Shown: positions 52,701 to 61,812, counted from the first letter of the stretch. The stretch is 64,000 bases of DNA from JAGMXM01 sp964458325 (GCA_964458325.1 CAYWIM010000009.1:1-64000), one strand, 5' to 3'. The notes: generated from the sequence alone by a model not told the origin. Numbers and translations are program-made.

Positions 52701-55700
52701 CGGGCGCCTGCCGACGATCTCTATGTCGCGCGCGTGTCCGCGCTGGCCGATATCCGGAGCTGGGCCGGCTATTGGGTGATCAACCGGATGTGCGGCAACT
52801 GGGACCACTACACGTCGCCCGGCTACCCGCATAACATGTACACCTACATCCCCCCTTGCGATCGATCCCGGCTCCACGTCAACGACACCGACGGCGCCTT
52901 TGGAACGGTCTACACCCTCTTCCCCAACACCGGCTACATGCCCGGCATCATGTTCGCCAAGCCCGAGTTTCGACGCGTTTACTGGCGCCTGGCGCACGAC
53001 ATGGTGCAAGGTCCCATGAGCCCGGCCGCCAGCGATGTCCGGCTGGGCGATTGGCACAACGTCTTCCGCGACCATGGAATCGCCGCGGTCCCGCCGACCG
53101 ACATGATCGCCTGGATCGCAGCGCGAAGGGCCGAGTTCATGCGGGAGCTTGCGCCCGTGACAAGCCTCGCCTTCGATGTTTCCACTGCCGACACCGTCAC
53201 CGGCGCCACTCCGCTGACCGTCACAGGCAAAGCGCCGATCGCCGTCACCGCCATCCAGGTCAACGGCCAGCCGCACGCCATCCAGTGGGTGGACGATACG
53301 ACCTGGCAAATCCGTGTCGGGCTCGCCAGCGGCACATCCCGCATCGTCTTCCACGCTCTCAACGCCCAAGCCGCCATTGTCGGAAGCGACATGCTCAAGG
53401 TCACCTACACCGGCCCCAGCGTGTCGCTCGAGGGAAAGCTCGCCATCAGCGAGATCATGTACCACCCCGCAGCCCCCTCTTCGAGCTTCATCGAGATCCA
53501 CAATCTATCCCCCACCGAAACCCTCCCCCTGGGGGGGCTGCATGTCGACGGGATCGATGCAACCGTCGGCTACGGGCGTTTCATCGCGCCAGGCGGTTTT
53601 GCGGTCCTGGCCAGCAGTCTGCCGGGATACCAGTCGGCCTATGGAAACGCAGAGGTGGTCGCTGGCGAATTCGCCGGCGCGCTGGACAATGGTGGTGAGT
53701 CGCTCAGACTGCTCATCCCCCAAGGCGACAACCTGATCGTTCTGGACCAGGTGACCTATGATGACGGCCCGCCATGGCCCGCCGCCGCCGACGGCGCCGG
53801 CGCGTCGTTGCAGGTGGTCGACCCGTCGCGCGACAACGATCGCATCGGGAACTGGAGCGCCATCGAGCCCGGCGGCTCGCTGCCCCTCGCGACGCCAGGC
53901 AGATCCAACAACGTCGCGGCCCCCCTGCCGGCATTCCCTCTGCTCTGGATCAACGAGGTCATGCCCGCCAACACCAGCGTGCAGGCGGACAACGCCCGCG
54001 AATTCGATCCCTGGATCGAGCTGTTCAATGCCGGCACGAACGCGTTGGATCTGGCCGGCTGCTTTCTCAGCAATGATCCGCTCGACTTGCGGCAATGGGC
54101 GTTCCCACCCGGATGGACGATCCACCCCGGCCAGCGCCTGCTCGTCTGGGCGGACGCGCAGCCGGAGCAGACCGATGGCTCCAACCTGCATGCCGGCTTC
54201 CGGCTCGACAGCGGCGGCAGCGGCGCCGTCGTCCTCGTCTGGCAGCATCTCGACCGGACCATTGCGCTCGATGCGATCGCCTATGCCGATATCGCCGCCG
54301 ACAGCTCATACGGCTCCTATCCGGAGGGCGATCCTCACGCCCTCCAGGTGTTTCACTCCCCCACCCCCGCTCTGCCCAACAGCCCCGCCTGGCCGCCGGT
54401 CCCCGTCCGGATCAATGAATGGATGCCCGGCAACAGCCTGACCGCAGCCGACCCCGCTGACGGCGATTTCGACGACTGGTTCGAGCTCTACAATGCGGGT
54501 GCGACCCCTGTGGATCTAGCCAGCTACACCCTCACAGACGACCTCGACAATCCAGCAAAGCACCTCATCCCGCCCGGCACGATCGTTCCCGCAGGCGGTT
54601 TCCTCCTGATCTGGGCGGACGAGGAAGACGATCAGAACGCCCCAGGCCGCGACTTGCACGCCAGCTTCAAGCTCGCCATCGGCGGCGAGCAGCTCGGCCT
54701 CTTCGCCCCCGACGGGTCGCTGGTGGACGCCTTGTCCTACGGGCCACAGGCCAATGACGTGAGCGCGGGCCGGTTCCCCGACGGCGCCGACCTGCCGTTC
54801 TACGAGATGAGCCCCCCCACCCCGCGCGGGCCCAACAGCATGGCCGGCGGCAACCGCCCCCCCGTTTTCGAGCCCGTGCCTGAGCAGGCTGTCGCCGAAG
54901 CCAGCCTGCTGTCCTTCCGAGTCCAGGCTGCCGATCCCGAGGATGGAGAGGCCGTGCGGTACAGCTTCGGCGCCGGCGCACCCGCGGGCGCCACGCTCGA
55001 TGAGATCACCGGCGAGTTCCGTTGGACACCCGGCGAGCCCGACGGACCGGCGCGCCTGAGCTTTCTCATCCTGGCCGCAGACAGCGGAACGCCCGCAGGC
55101 ATCGGAACCGTGCGGGTGACCGTCCAGATAGCTGAGGTCAACCAGCCGCCCGCGCTGTTTCCGATTGCCGATTGCACTCTGCTCGAGGGGCAGACGCTCG
55201 CCGTTCAAGCCCGGGCCCTGGATGCCGACCTGCCGCCGCAAAACCTGCGCTTTACCCTCGCCACAGGCGCACCTCCGGGCCTTTCCATCGACCCGCTCAC
55301 CGGCTGGATGCTGTGGCCGGTCGATCCAGACCAGGGCGCCAGCACCCACAGCATCACCGTGCGCGTCAACGACGATGGCCCGCCGCCGCAAAGCGATGAG
55401 CAGAGCTTCCGCATCGTCGTCGAGCCCCAGCCGCATGTCGTTGTCAACGAAATCATGTTCCGCCCGAAAACGAATGACACGGAGTACATCGAGCTGCTGA
55501 ACAACTCGTCCAGGACCACCGCCGATCTCAACGGCGCGCGGCTCGCCGCCGGCCACCTCGATTTCGCGTTCCCCGCCGGCGCGGCGCTCGCGCCCGGCGG
55601 CTTCGGTCTGGTGGTCCAAGACCGCACCGCCTTCGAAACCGCTTACGGCGCCGGCTTGCCCATCGTCGGACAGTGGACCGGCCATCTCACCGCGACTGGG

Positions 55701-57119
55701 GATACAATCCGGCTGATACGCGCCACACCCAATCGCCCGACTGAACTCCTCGACGAGGTGCGCTTCGCCGCCGAGCCGCCCTGGCCCGAGGCCGCCAGCG
55801 GCCAGGGCAGCGCGCTGCAGTTGATCGACGCCCGGCAGGATAACTCCCGCGTCGGCAACTGGGCTGCTGTCGCCTCGAATAGCCTGAACCTGTCGCGCCA
55901 GCTCTTGGTGATGACCAACCAGTGGCGTTACGATCAGTCGGGCCACAACCTCGGCGCCGCCTGGCGCCAGCCGGCTTACGACGACGGCGCATGGCCATCC
56001 GGACGCGCATTGCTCTTTGTCGAGGACGCCGCCTTGCCGGCCCCCAAGAACACGCCGCTGGCCATCGGTCCCATGACCTTCTATTTCCGCACAACATTTC
56101 TCTACGACGGCCCAACCGCTGGGCTGCGTCTCCAGGCCCACACGATCGTGGACGATTCCGCCGTCGTCTACCTCAACGGCAGCGAGCTTTTCCGGGTCGG
56201 CTTCGATCCCGCCACCGAGGTCGCTTTCAACACCCCGGCCGAACGGCTGGCCGGCAACGCGGCCATCGAAGGCCCGTTCGTCATCGAGCTCGATGTTCTG
56301 CAGCGCGGAACCAACGCGGTGGCCGCTGAGGTTCATCAGAACAATTCGGGCAGCACGGATGTTGTCTGGGGGATGGATCTCGAGGTCGAGTGCACGGCCG
56401 AGCCCGCTACCCCAGGCCGCGCCAACTCGGTCGCCCGCGCCCTGCCCCCTTTTCCGCCCGTCTTCATCAATGAAGCCCTCGCCGCCAATGCCGCCGGCCC
56501 GCTCGACAACGCCGGCGAGCGCGAGCCGTGGATCGAGCTGTTCAACGCCGGACCTCTGCCCGCCTCTCTCGAAGGCTGGTATCTGACCGATTCGTTCTCG
56601 GACCTGACCCGGTGGCCGTTCCCGGCCGGCTTCGGGCTGGCCGGCGCGGAGTTCCGCCTCCTGTGGGCCGACGCCGAACCCAACGAGACGATGGACGCCG
56701 CTGTCCACACCAGCTTCCGGCTCGAAAACGGCGGCCTGCTCGCGCTGGTCCGGACGCAGGCGGGCGCGCCGGCCGTGGTCGATTACCTGCGCCTGCCCAT
56801 GCTGCCCGCGGACACCTCCTGCGGCTCGCAGCCGGATGGTCAGGACCTGATGCGAGAGGTCCTGGATCGGCCCACACCCGGCGAGCGCAATCGCGATCTC
56901 CCCGCACCCGAAATTGTCAACCTGCAGTTGGGATCCGCCGGCAATGTCAGCTTCGAATGGAGCGCCGTGCCGGGTGCGACATACCGCGTCCAGGGCGCGC
57001 CCGAGCCCGGGGCGGAATCCTGGATCACGCTGGCGGAGTTCATCGCACAGGCCGAAACCATGCGCTACGCGGAGCCGCTCGGAGCGTCGATGCGATACTA
57101 TCGAGTTCTGATCCCGTAA
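49704..57119 (+). CDS. Giant secreted lamin-tail-domain/CotH-kinase protein
   Basis: 2471 residues from ATG 49704 (signal peptide with GIGIVLALLSAPVA). Eight lamin-tail domains start near residues 67, 231, 358, 1246, 1412, 1567, 1911 and 2250, recognised by (V/I)INE(I/F/V)M ... YIE(I/L)(F/H)N. A CotH spore-coat-kinase-like domain lies at ~800-1100 (FISLNGDNGTKQQEKHAYW, MRKKITT, NRMCGNWDHY, NDTDGAFG). Two cadherin/He_PIG-like Ig domains are at ~1717-1909, a galactose-binding-like domain at ~2067-2232 and a short C-terminal module (YRVQGAPEP ... MRYYRVLIP). Secreted LTD-CotH proteins are typical of Verrucomicrobia and Planctomycetes; function unknown, possibly cell-surface or matrix. CotH kinases phosphorylate coat proteins in Bacillus. 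Confidence 0.92.
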   Translation: MIVQRPQGRWRQAAPAHWRASSFQLGAGIGIVLALLSAPVARTQTVGLDENPYKSRARQLSPSSRGTPLIISEIMYHPLEPGGAEGLEYIEIFNTEPVAEDLSGYRISGDVDFTFPASTFISGRSFVVVARDPEALCQASGITNVIGPLAGSLSNSGGQVQLRNRAGALLLEIDYEDRMPWPVAADGAGHSLQLARPDYGEGAVDAWSASTFRGGSPGRADPEIADPLGSVAINEFLAQSEFPQADFIELHNRSTQTVDLSGCGLSDRAGTDKFFIPSGTLLAPGGHAVFSEADLGFSLSSQGEAIFLVRSDGARVIDAVRFGAQPSGVSSGRWPDGAAGIRELTHPTPGTTNSEPRLHDIVINEIMYHPISGQAADEYVELHNRGAHAADVGHWRFVDGIDFMIPPGTVVPAGGYLVVARDRASLLERYSRLDASSTVGNYEGNLSDRGERLALARPLDPQLPFQDFVLVDEVTYSDGWGRWTDGGGSSLELIDAHADNGLGPNWQGSDETAKARWIDIEHTGVIDNQAGTMEELQIFCPQGGECLLDNIELIKAGQPFNRVRNSDFENGIGGWELLGSHERSGLEAGEGYASSQCLHVRATSQGRSTISVYRITYDRISIPISPPAAGETFTIRAKGRWIAGWPYIVIGIKGHPLEAVGALEVPANLGSPGEPNSRRVANAGPAISDLQHTPVLPAASQNLAISARVHDPDGVAAVVLQWRIDAPTGGVTATPMTDPDGDGVYHAILPGQAAGRIAAFAVEAVDAATVPAASRFPGPPPAGAPILECLVRFGDTLPPGVFGAYRLWVSSTNVARWQARQTRSDEPVDATFTYDDYRTVYNATAGYRGNWRSFSDYRNAAYMVEFPKTERVLGDTEVAIDFISLNGDNGTKQQEKHAYWMARQVDLASIAMRYVHVSVNGSALFRYDSLSPSRTLCTRWYGDPDPHVYEQLYPHEPFGNYATTGGAKKQPKYRYAMRKKITTVPDDDYSALYRIVDALRAPADDLYVARVSALADIRSWAGYWVINRMCGNWDHYTSPGYPHNMYTYIPPCDRSRLHVNDTDGAFGTVYTLFPNTGYMPGIMFAKPEFRRVYWRLAHDMVQGPMSPAASDVRLGDWHNVFRDHGIAAVPPTDMIAWIAARRAEFMRELAPVTSLAFDVSTADTVTGATPLTVTGKAPIAVTAIQVNGQPHAIQWVDDTTWQIRVGLASGTSRIVFHALNAQAAIVGSDMLKVTYTGPSVSLEGKLAISEIMYHPAAPSSSFIEIHNLSPTETLPLGGLHVDGIDATVGYGRFIAPGGFAVLASSLPGYQSAYGNAEVVAGEFAGALDNGGESLRLLIPQGDNLIVLDQVTYDDGPPWPAAADGAGASLQVVDPSRDNDRIGNWSAIEPGGSLPLATPGRSNNVAAPLPAFPLLWINEVMPANTSVQADNAREFDPWIELFNAGTNALDLAGCFLSNDPLDLRQWAFPPGWTIHPGQRLLVWADAQPEQTDGSNLHAGFRLDSGGSGAVVLVWQHLDRTIALDAIAYADIAADSSYGSYPEGDPHALQVFHSPTPALPNSPAWPPVPVRINEWMPGNSLTAADPADGDFDDWFELYNAGATPVDLASYTLTDDLDNPAKHLIPPGTIVPAGGFLLIWADEEDDQNAPGRDLHASFKLAIGGEQLGLFAPDGSLVDALSYGPQANDVSAGRFPDGADLPFYEMSPPTPRGPNSMAGGNRPPVFEPVPEQAVAEASLLSFRVQAADPEDGEAVRYSFGAGAPAGATLDEITGEFRWTPGEPDGPARLSFLILAADSGTPAGIGTVRVTVQIAEVNQPPALFPIADCTLLEGQTLAVQARALDADLPPQNLRFTLATGAPPGLSIDPLTGWMLWPVDPDQGASTHSITVRVNDDGPPPQSDEQSFRIVVEPQPHVVVNEIMFRPKTNDTEYIELLNNSSRTTADLNGARLAAGHLDFAFPAGAALAPGGFGLVVQDRTAFETAYGAGLPIVGQWTGHLTATGDTIRLIRATPNRPTELLDEVRFAAEPPWPEAASGQGSALQLIDARQDNSRVGNWAAVASNSLNLSRQLLVMTNQWRYDQSGHNLGAAWRQPAYDDGAWPSGRALLFVEDAALPAPKNTPLAIGPMTFYFRTTFLYDGPTAGLRLQAHTIVDDSAVVYLNGSELFRVGFDPATEVAFNTPAERLAGNAAIEGPFVIELDVLQRGTNAVAAEVHQNNSGSTDVVWGMDLEVECTAEPATPGRANSVARALPPFPPVFINEALAANAAGPLDNAGEREPWIELFNAGPLPASLEGWYLTDSFSDLTRWPFPAGFGLAGAEFRLLWADAEPNETMDAAVHTSFRLENGGLLALVRTQAGAPAVVDYLRLPMLPADTSCGSQPDGQDLMREVLDRPTPGERNRDLPAPEIVNLQLGSAGNVSFEWSAVPGATYRVQGAPEPGAESWITLAEFIAQAETMRYAEPLGASMRYYRVLIP

Positions 57120-57149
57120 AAGGCTCAGCATCCGAAGACGCCGCCGCGT

Positions 57150-57708
57150 CTCGGAGTTCGTCAGCTTCATTGATTTGGCGCCGACGTTCCTCGAGCTGCT
57201 CGGCGTGGACGGCGCGAAAGCCGGCATGTCGCCGATCGCCGGCCGCAGCTTCGCCAACTTGCTGCGAGGCGAATCCGATCCGTCGCGCCGCTTCGTGATC
57301 CTCGGCCGCGAGCGCAATGACGTGCGGGCGCGGCCCGGAACGCCGTCGGGACTTGGCTATCCCGTGCGTGCCATCCGCGAGGGCGATCTGCTCTATATCC
57401 ACAACTTCGCCCCGGACCGCTGGCCGTGCGGCAATCCCGAACTCGGCTTGATGGACACCGACGCCAGCCCAACGAAAGCGTTCCTTTTCGCCGAGCTAAG
57501 AAAACAAGCCGACCCCCGGCTGTTCGGCAAAGGCGGCGTCCTCGACAACTACGATTCGCCAAAGGCAAAGACAATCATGAGGGGCAACGCCGCCGTCCTG
57601 CCCGAACGTGGGAACAGCCAGGATGGACTTTTCAACACGGAGGAGTTTGTTAGGATGGCCGGCGGCAAAATCGAGAATAAGCAAGAGACGAGAACGAAAA
57701 ACGTTTGA
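57150..57708 (+). pseudogene. C-terminal fragment of an S1 sulfatase
   Basis: The readable sequence starts abruptly at about 57150 with VSEFVSFIDLAPTFLELLGV and continues through GRSFANLLRGE, YPVRAIREGDLLYIHNFAPDRWP and DASPTKAFLFAELRKQADPRLFG. That is the C-terminal third of a heparan-N-sulfatase-like S1 enzyme. The metal-binding N-terminus and CxPxR motif are missing; the LTD-CotH gene ends 30 bases before. The stop overlaps the next ORF (TGATG). Not functional as a sulfatase. Confidence 0.85.
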
Positions 57709-58034
57709 TGAAACCACGCATCCAACAATCGGTCCGGCACGGCAGCCTGCTGTCATTCTTGCTGGCCTTCGTGCTGCTGCCAGCATTGGACTGCGTCTCG
57801 GCGGAAAGGTTGAATGTCCTGTTGCTCGCCTCGGACGACATGCGCCCGCAACTCGGTTGCTACAGCGATGCCATCGTCCGAACGCCGAATCTGGATCGTT
57901 TGGTCGCGCGCGAGCTTTACGACCGCCAAATGGATCCTCAAGAGAACGTCGCCGGCCGGCTCAACAACTCCCTGGTGATCGAACGCCTGGCTCGCCAACT
58001 GCGCACCGCGCGCCCACCGGTTCCGGCGCCGTGA
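57708..58034 (+). pseudogene. Mini-sulfatase: N-terminus joined in frame to C-terminus
   Basis: 108 residues. The signal peptide and first strand of an iduronate-2-sulfatase-like enzyme (RLNVLLLASDDMRPQLGCY, TPNLDRLVAR) are fused in frame to the enzyme's normal tail (ELYDRQMDPQENVAGRLNN ... RLARQLRTARP). Around 380 residues including CxPxR are missing. The ATG overlaps the stop of the preceding fragment. The frame is still open, so a short secreted peptide could be made, but it cannot be an active sulfatase. Confidence 0.88.
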
Positions 58035-58053
58035 ACGGCGTCATTGGATCGCC

Positions 58054-59856
58054 ATGGAGCATCTATTCATCCTGGGATTGATCGGGGCCGCCCTGGCGCT
58101 CTTCGCATGGGAGATCGTCCGCCCGGACATCGTCGCCATCGGGGTGGCGCTGTCGCTGCTGCTGACCCGCGCGGTGAGCATTCAAGAGGGTTTCTCCGGC
58201 TTCAGCAATCCGGCGGTGATCACCGTTCTCTGCATGTTTATCCTCAGCTCCGGCCTGGTGCGCACCGGTGTGGCCGATCGCCTGGCCGGCCTGATCACCC
58301 GAATGGGCGGCGGCCACCCGGTCCTGCTGACCGTCGCCGTAATGTGCACCGTCGGCATCATGTCGGCGTTCATGAACAACATCGGGGCTGTGGCCATCCT
58401 CCTGCCGACCATGTTCGCCATCGCGCGCAAATCCGACTACCCGGTCGCCCGGCTGCTCATCCCCTTGTCGTTCGGATCGCTGCTCGGCGGCTTGACCACC
58501 TTGATCGGAACGCCGCCGAACCTGCTATGCTCGATGGCGCTCGATGAGGCCGGGTTCGACGGTTTCCGGATGTTCGATTTCCTGCCGACCGGCCTGGCCG
58601 TGATGGCCACCGGAGTTCTCTACATGGCCTGGATCGGACGGTTTCTCATCCCGGTCCGCAAAAGCGCCGAAACCCTCACGCAGCAATACCAATTGCAGGA
58701 TTACCTCACGGAGCTGGTGGTGCCGGAGAACAGCCCGATGGCCGGCAAGTCGCTCGCCGAATCTTCATTCCGCAAGGAGACCGGCCTGAGCGTCCTCCGC
58801 ATCCGCCGAGCCGCCGCCCCGGCGCGAACCATCCTGCCGTCCCCCGCCACGGTGCTCGAGCCGGGCGACCGCCTGATCGTCGAAGGCAATCTGGACCAGC
58901 TGATCCGGGGCAAGGAGGCCGGTCCGCTGAAGATTTATGCCGAGACAAAGTTCGACGACAAATCCTTGACGGGCGACAACGTGGAGCTGGCGGAGGTGGG
59001 GGTCGCGCCCCGCTCGGCGCTGGTCGGCAAGTCCATCAACCAAGGGCATCTCCACCGCCGGTTCAACGTCCTGGTTCTCGCCTTGCGCCGGCGCGGCCAA
59101 ACGCTGCAAAACCAGTTCACCTCGGTGCCCCTGACGGTCGGCGACATGCTGCTCGTGCAAGGCGCGCCCGAGGCGATCAACGAGATGGCGCACAGCTCGG
59201 AGTTCCTGGTCGTCAACCGGCTGGAACATGAAGCCCGCGACGCCAGGCGAGCCGGCCTGGCGCTCGCGATCATGGCGGTGGCGATCGCCTGCGCGGCGTC
59301 CGGACTGCTGCACATATCGGTGGCCGGAATGCTCGGCGTGCTGCTCATGGCCGTCACTGGCTGCGTGCGCGTGCAGGACATGTACCAGGACGTCGAGTGG
59401 CGCGTCATTTTCCTGATCGCCTGCATGATGCCGCTCGGAATCGCGATGGACGACCAGCACACCGGCACGGCCCGCTGGCTGGCCGAAAACGTGGTCCATT
59501 GGACCGGCGGCTACGGCCCGCACGTCGTGATGGCCAGCCTGTTCCTTTTCACCACCCTCATCACCGAGGTGATGTCGAATGCCGCCGCCGCTGTTCTGCT
59601 GGCGCCCATTGGCGTGGCCATCGCCGTGGGCCTCGGCCTCGAGCCGTATCCGTTCCTGATGGCCATTGCGATCGGCGCCTCAACGACATTCCTCACCCCC
59701 ATCGGCCACCAGGCCAACATGCTCGTTTACGGCGTGGGCAACTATCGATTTAGCGATTTCCCGCGCGTGGGACTGCCTCTCAACGCGCTGATCTTCGCCG
59801 TCGCCATGGGGGTCGTGCCGATCGTCTGGCCCTTCGCACCGCTGCCCCCTCGATGA
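58054..59856 (+). CDS. SLC13/DASS-family transporter with two RCK_C domains
   Basis: 600 residues. The N- and C-terminal thirds are hydrophobic helices with the family's hairpin/ion-site motifs (GFSNPAVITVLCMFILSSG, FMNNIGAVAILLPTM, GTPPNLL; and EVMSNAAAAVLLAPI, FLTPIGHQANMLVYG). The middle has two RCK_C/TrkA_C regulatory domains (TELVVPENSPMAGKSLAES and VELAEVGVAPRSALVGKSI). This architecture is common in bacterial sulfate or dicarboxylate permeases. Placed among sulfatases, handling of released sulfate is a reasonable inference; direction and ion coupling are unknown. Confidence 0.88.
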   Translation: MEHLFILGLIGAALALFAWEIVRPDIVAIGVALSLLLTRAVSIQEGFSGFSNPAVITVLCMFILSSGLVRTGVADRLAGLITRMGGGHPVLLTVAVMCTVGIMSAFMNNIGAVAILLPTMFAIARKSDYPVARLLIPLSFGSLLGGLTTLIGTPPNLLCSMALDEAGFDGFRMFDFLPTGLAVMATGVLYMAWIGRFLIPVRKSAETLTQQYQLQDYLTELVVPENSPMAGKSLAESSFRKETGLSVLRIRRAAAPARTILPSPATVLEPGDRLIVEGNLDQLIRGKEAGPLKIYAETKFDDKSLTGDNVELAEVGVAPRSALVGKSINQGHLHRRFNVLVLALRRRGQTLQNQFTSVPLTVGDMLLVQGAPEAINEMAHSSEFLVVNRLEHEARDARRAGLALAIMAVAIACAASGLLHISVAGMLGVLLMAVTGCVRVQDMYQDVEWRVIFLIACMMPLGIAMDDQHTGTARWLAENVVHWTGGYGPHVVMASLFLFTTLITEVMSNAAAAVLLAPIGVAIAVGLGLEPYPFLMAIAIGASTTFLTPIGHQANMLVYGVGNYRFSDFPRVGLPLNALIFAVAMGVVPIVWPFAPLPPR

Positions 59857-59928
59857 CCCGGCCCACCCGTCAGTCTCGAGCTGCTGCCCACTGCCGATGT
59901 CGGACCTCATCACATGTCATCTCACCGC

Positions 59929-60276
59929 TCAGCGGGTTAACAGCCATTCCCAGACCGGGACAATCTGGATGCCCTCCGGCGCCGTGACGCCGTGCGGCGG
60001 CTCCGCTTCGGCCACCAAAAGCCCGGCGGCATCCGGAAACTCGAGCCGCGCCTCGGTCAAGGCCCGGATCTCGCGCTCGAAGGTCGCCGGCGACGAAATA
60101 TTCGCAGCCGCCTGGATCAACATGGTCTTCCATGGAGACCAGAATCGCTTGAAAGCGGTCTGATTGTAAGACCGGATGGCGGGAGGTCGATTGAACTCCT
60201 TTCGGCCGTAAACGACGAACCTGTCATGATCTTTATTGAATTCCACCGCGGCAGGCGCTACCAATAGCCCATCCAA
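59929..60276 (-). pseudogene. C-terminal fragment of a DUF4143-type ATPase
   Basis: The last ~70 residues (MLIQAAANISSPATFEREI, RALTEARLEF, then GIQIVPVWEWLL) match the nuclease-like C-terminal end of AAA_14/DUF4143 ATP-binding proteins, which typically end (K/R)V(V/I)P(L/V)W(K/E)WLL. The ATPase part is absent. The upstream half of this frame, up to 60276, is unrecognised. It is head-to-head with the sulfatase at 60279, so its own promoter is presumably gone. Confidence 0.65.
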
Positions 60277-60278
60277 TC

Positions 60279-61766
60279 ATGAAATCACATCTGCTGGCCT
60301 GCCTGGTTCTCGCCATCGCCCTCGGGAGCCGTCCCTCGGCGGCGGCGGCGCCGCCGAACGTCCTGTTTCTGATCTCGGACGATTTGAACACCTATCTCGG
60401 CTGCTACGGCGATCCCCGCGCGAGGACGCCCAACATCGACAAGCTCGCCGCGCGCGGCGTGCGCTTCGAGCGCGCGTATTGCACCTTCCCCCTCTGCGGG
60501 CCAAGCCGCAACTCGATGCTCACAGGCCTGTACCCGAACAGCTCGGGCATCCTCGCCAACGCGCAGATCTTCCGGCAGACGATCCCCTCGCACATCAGCC
60601 TCTCGCAGTCGTTCCGGCGGGAGGGCTGGTTCGCCGCGCGCATCGGCAAGCTCTACCATTACAACGTGCCCAGGTCGATCGGCACCGACGGGCACGACGA
60701 CCCCGGCTCGTGGGAGATGGAGCTGAACCCCGCCGGCGTGGACCGGCTCGAGGAGGAGCCGGACATCTTCACGCTGACGCCGGGGCAGTTTGGCGGCACC
60801 CTGAGCTGGTATGCCTCGCCCAAGGATGACGCGCATCACACGGATGGCAAGATCGCCGCCGAGGCCGAATGGGTGCTCGAGCGCTGTGCGCGCCAGAAAG
60901 ACCGTCCGTTCTTCCTCGCCGTCGGTTTCTTCCGTCCGCACACGCCGTATGTCGCGCCGCGGACGCCGTATTTCGGCTGGTATCCCGAGGCGCGGATGCC
61001 CGTGCACCCCACGGTGGACCAGAATCCGACGGAGGTCCCTGCGGCCGCCCTTGGCAGCTACAAGAAGGAGCAGGACAAGCTCACCGACGAGCTGCGCCGC
61101 CAATGCGTCCAGGCCTACTACGCCAGCATCAGCTTCATGGACGCCCAGGTCGGCCGGGTGGTCGGCGCCCTCGACCGCCTCGGGCTTGCGGACAACACGA
61201 TCGTCGTCTTCACCAGCGACCACGGCTATCACATGGGCGAGCACGGCCTGTGGCAGAAGATGAGCCTCTTCGAAGGGAGCGCCCGCGTGCCGCTGCTGAT
61301 CGTGGCGCCCGGCGTCTCCCCTCGAGGCGCGGTGGCGAAGTCGCCCGTGAGCCACCTCGATCTCTACCCCACGCTGGCCGAGCTGGCCGGCGTGAAGCCG
61401 ACCGTGAAGCTGCAAGGCCAGAGCCTGGTGCCGATCCTGAAGGATCCCGGCGCGAAAGGGCGCGGCTGGGCCCTTACGCAAGTCACGCGCGGCGGCGCCG
61501 CAAGGCGCTTTTTCGGATACAGCCTGCGCACGCCGCGCTGGCGCTACACCGAGTGGGATCAAGGACGAGCCGGCATCGAGCTCTACGATCACGAAACCGA
61601 TCCGCAGGAGCTCGTCAATCTGGCGCACAAGGCCGAGCACGCCGCCACAGTGTCCGAGCTCAGAGATCAGCTTCACACCGCCGCACTGGCGACCTTCCCC
61701 GCCAGTGGCCAGACACCCCCGCTCAAGACGAATTTCCTCTGGGCCCCCAACCTGACCGATCCTTGA
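60279..61766 (+). CDS. Iduronate-2-sulfatase-like S1 sulfatase
   Basis: 495 residues with a signal peptide (LLACLVLAIALGSRPSAAA). Metal-binding FLISDDLNTYLGCYGD; formylglycine site Cys73 in CGPSRNSMLTG; HTPYVAP and SDHGYHMGEHGLWQK are the hallmarks of the IDS-like subfamily (long side-chain His motif). The C-terminus has ELYDHETDPQELVNLA, the same tail seen in the mini-sulfatase at 57708. Acts on 2-O-sulfated uronic acid or a similar sugar in humans and bacteria; exact substrate here unknown. Confidence 0.95.
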   Translation: MKSHLLACLVLAIALGSRPSAAAAPPNVLFLISDDLNTYLGCYGDPRARTPNIDKLAARGVRFERAYCTFPLCGPSRNSMLTGLYPNSSGILANAQIFRQTIPSHISLSQSFRREGWFAARIGKLYHYNVPRSIGTDGHDDPGSWEMELNPAGVDRLEEEPDIFTLTPGQFGGTLSWYASPKDDAHHTDGKIAAEAEWVLERCARQKDRPFFLAVGFFRPHTPYVAPRTPYFGWYPEARMPVHPTVDQNPTEVPAAALGSYKKEQDKLTDELRRQCVQAYYASISFMDAQVGRVVGALDRLGLADNTIVVFTSDHGYHMGEHGLWQKMSLFEGSARVPLLIVAPGVSPRGAVAKSPVSHLDLYPTLAELAGVKPTVKLQGQSLVPILKDPGAKGRGWALTQVTRGGAARRFFGYSLRTPRWRYTEWDQGRAGIELYDHETDPQELVNLAHKAEHAATVSELRDQLHTAALATFPASGQTPPLKTNFLWAPNLTDP

Positions 61767-61812
61767 ACCCATCGGCGGCAAATCGAGGATGCCGCCCTCG
61801 GTCATCTCCGGC

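Noticed and set aside
49371..53501. A 1376-codon open frame on the minus strand
   Set aside because: It is antisense to the LTD-CotH protein and the end of the sulfatase; its translation is Arg/Gly/Asp-rich with no family features. In GC-rich DNA such long antisense frames are expected.
54516..57317. A 933-codon minus-strand open frame
   Set aside because: Antisense shadow of the C-terminal LTD region, with no recognisable domain or signal peptide.
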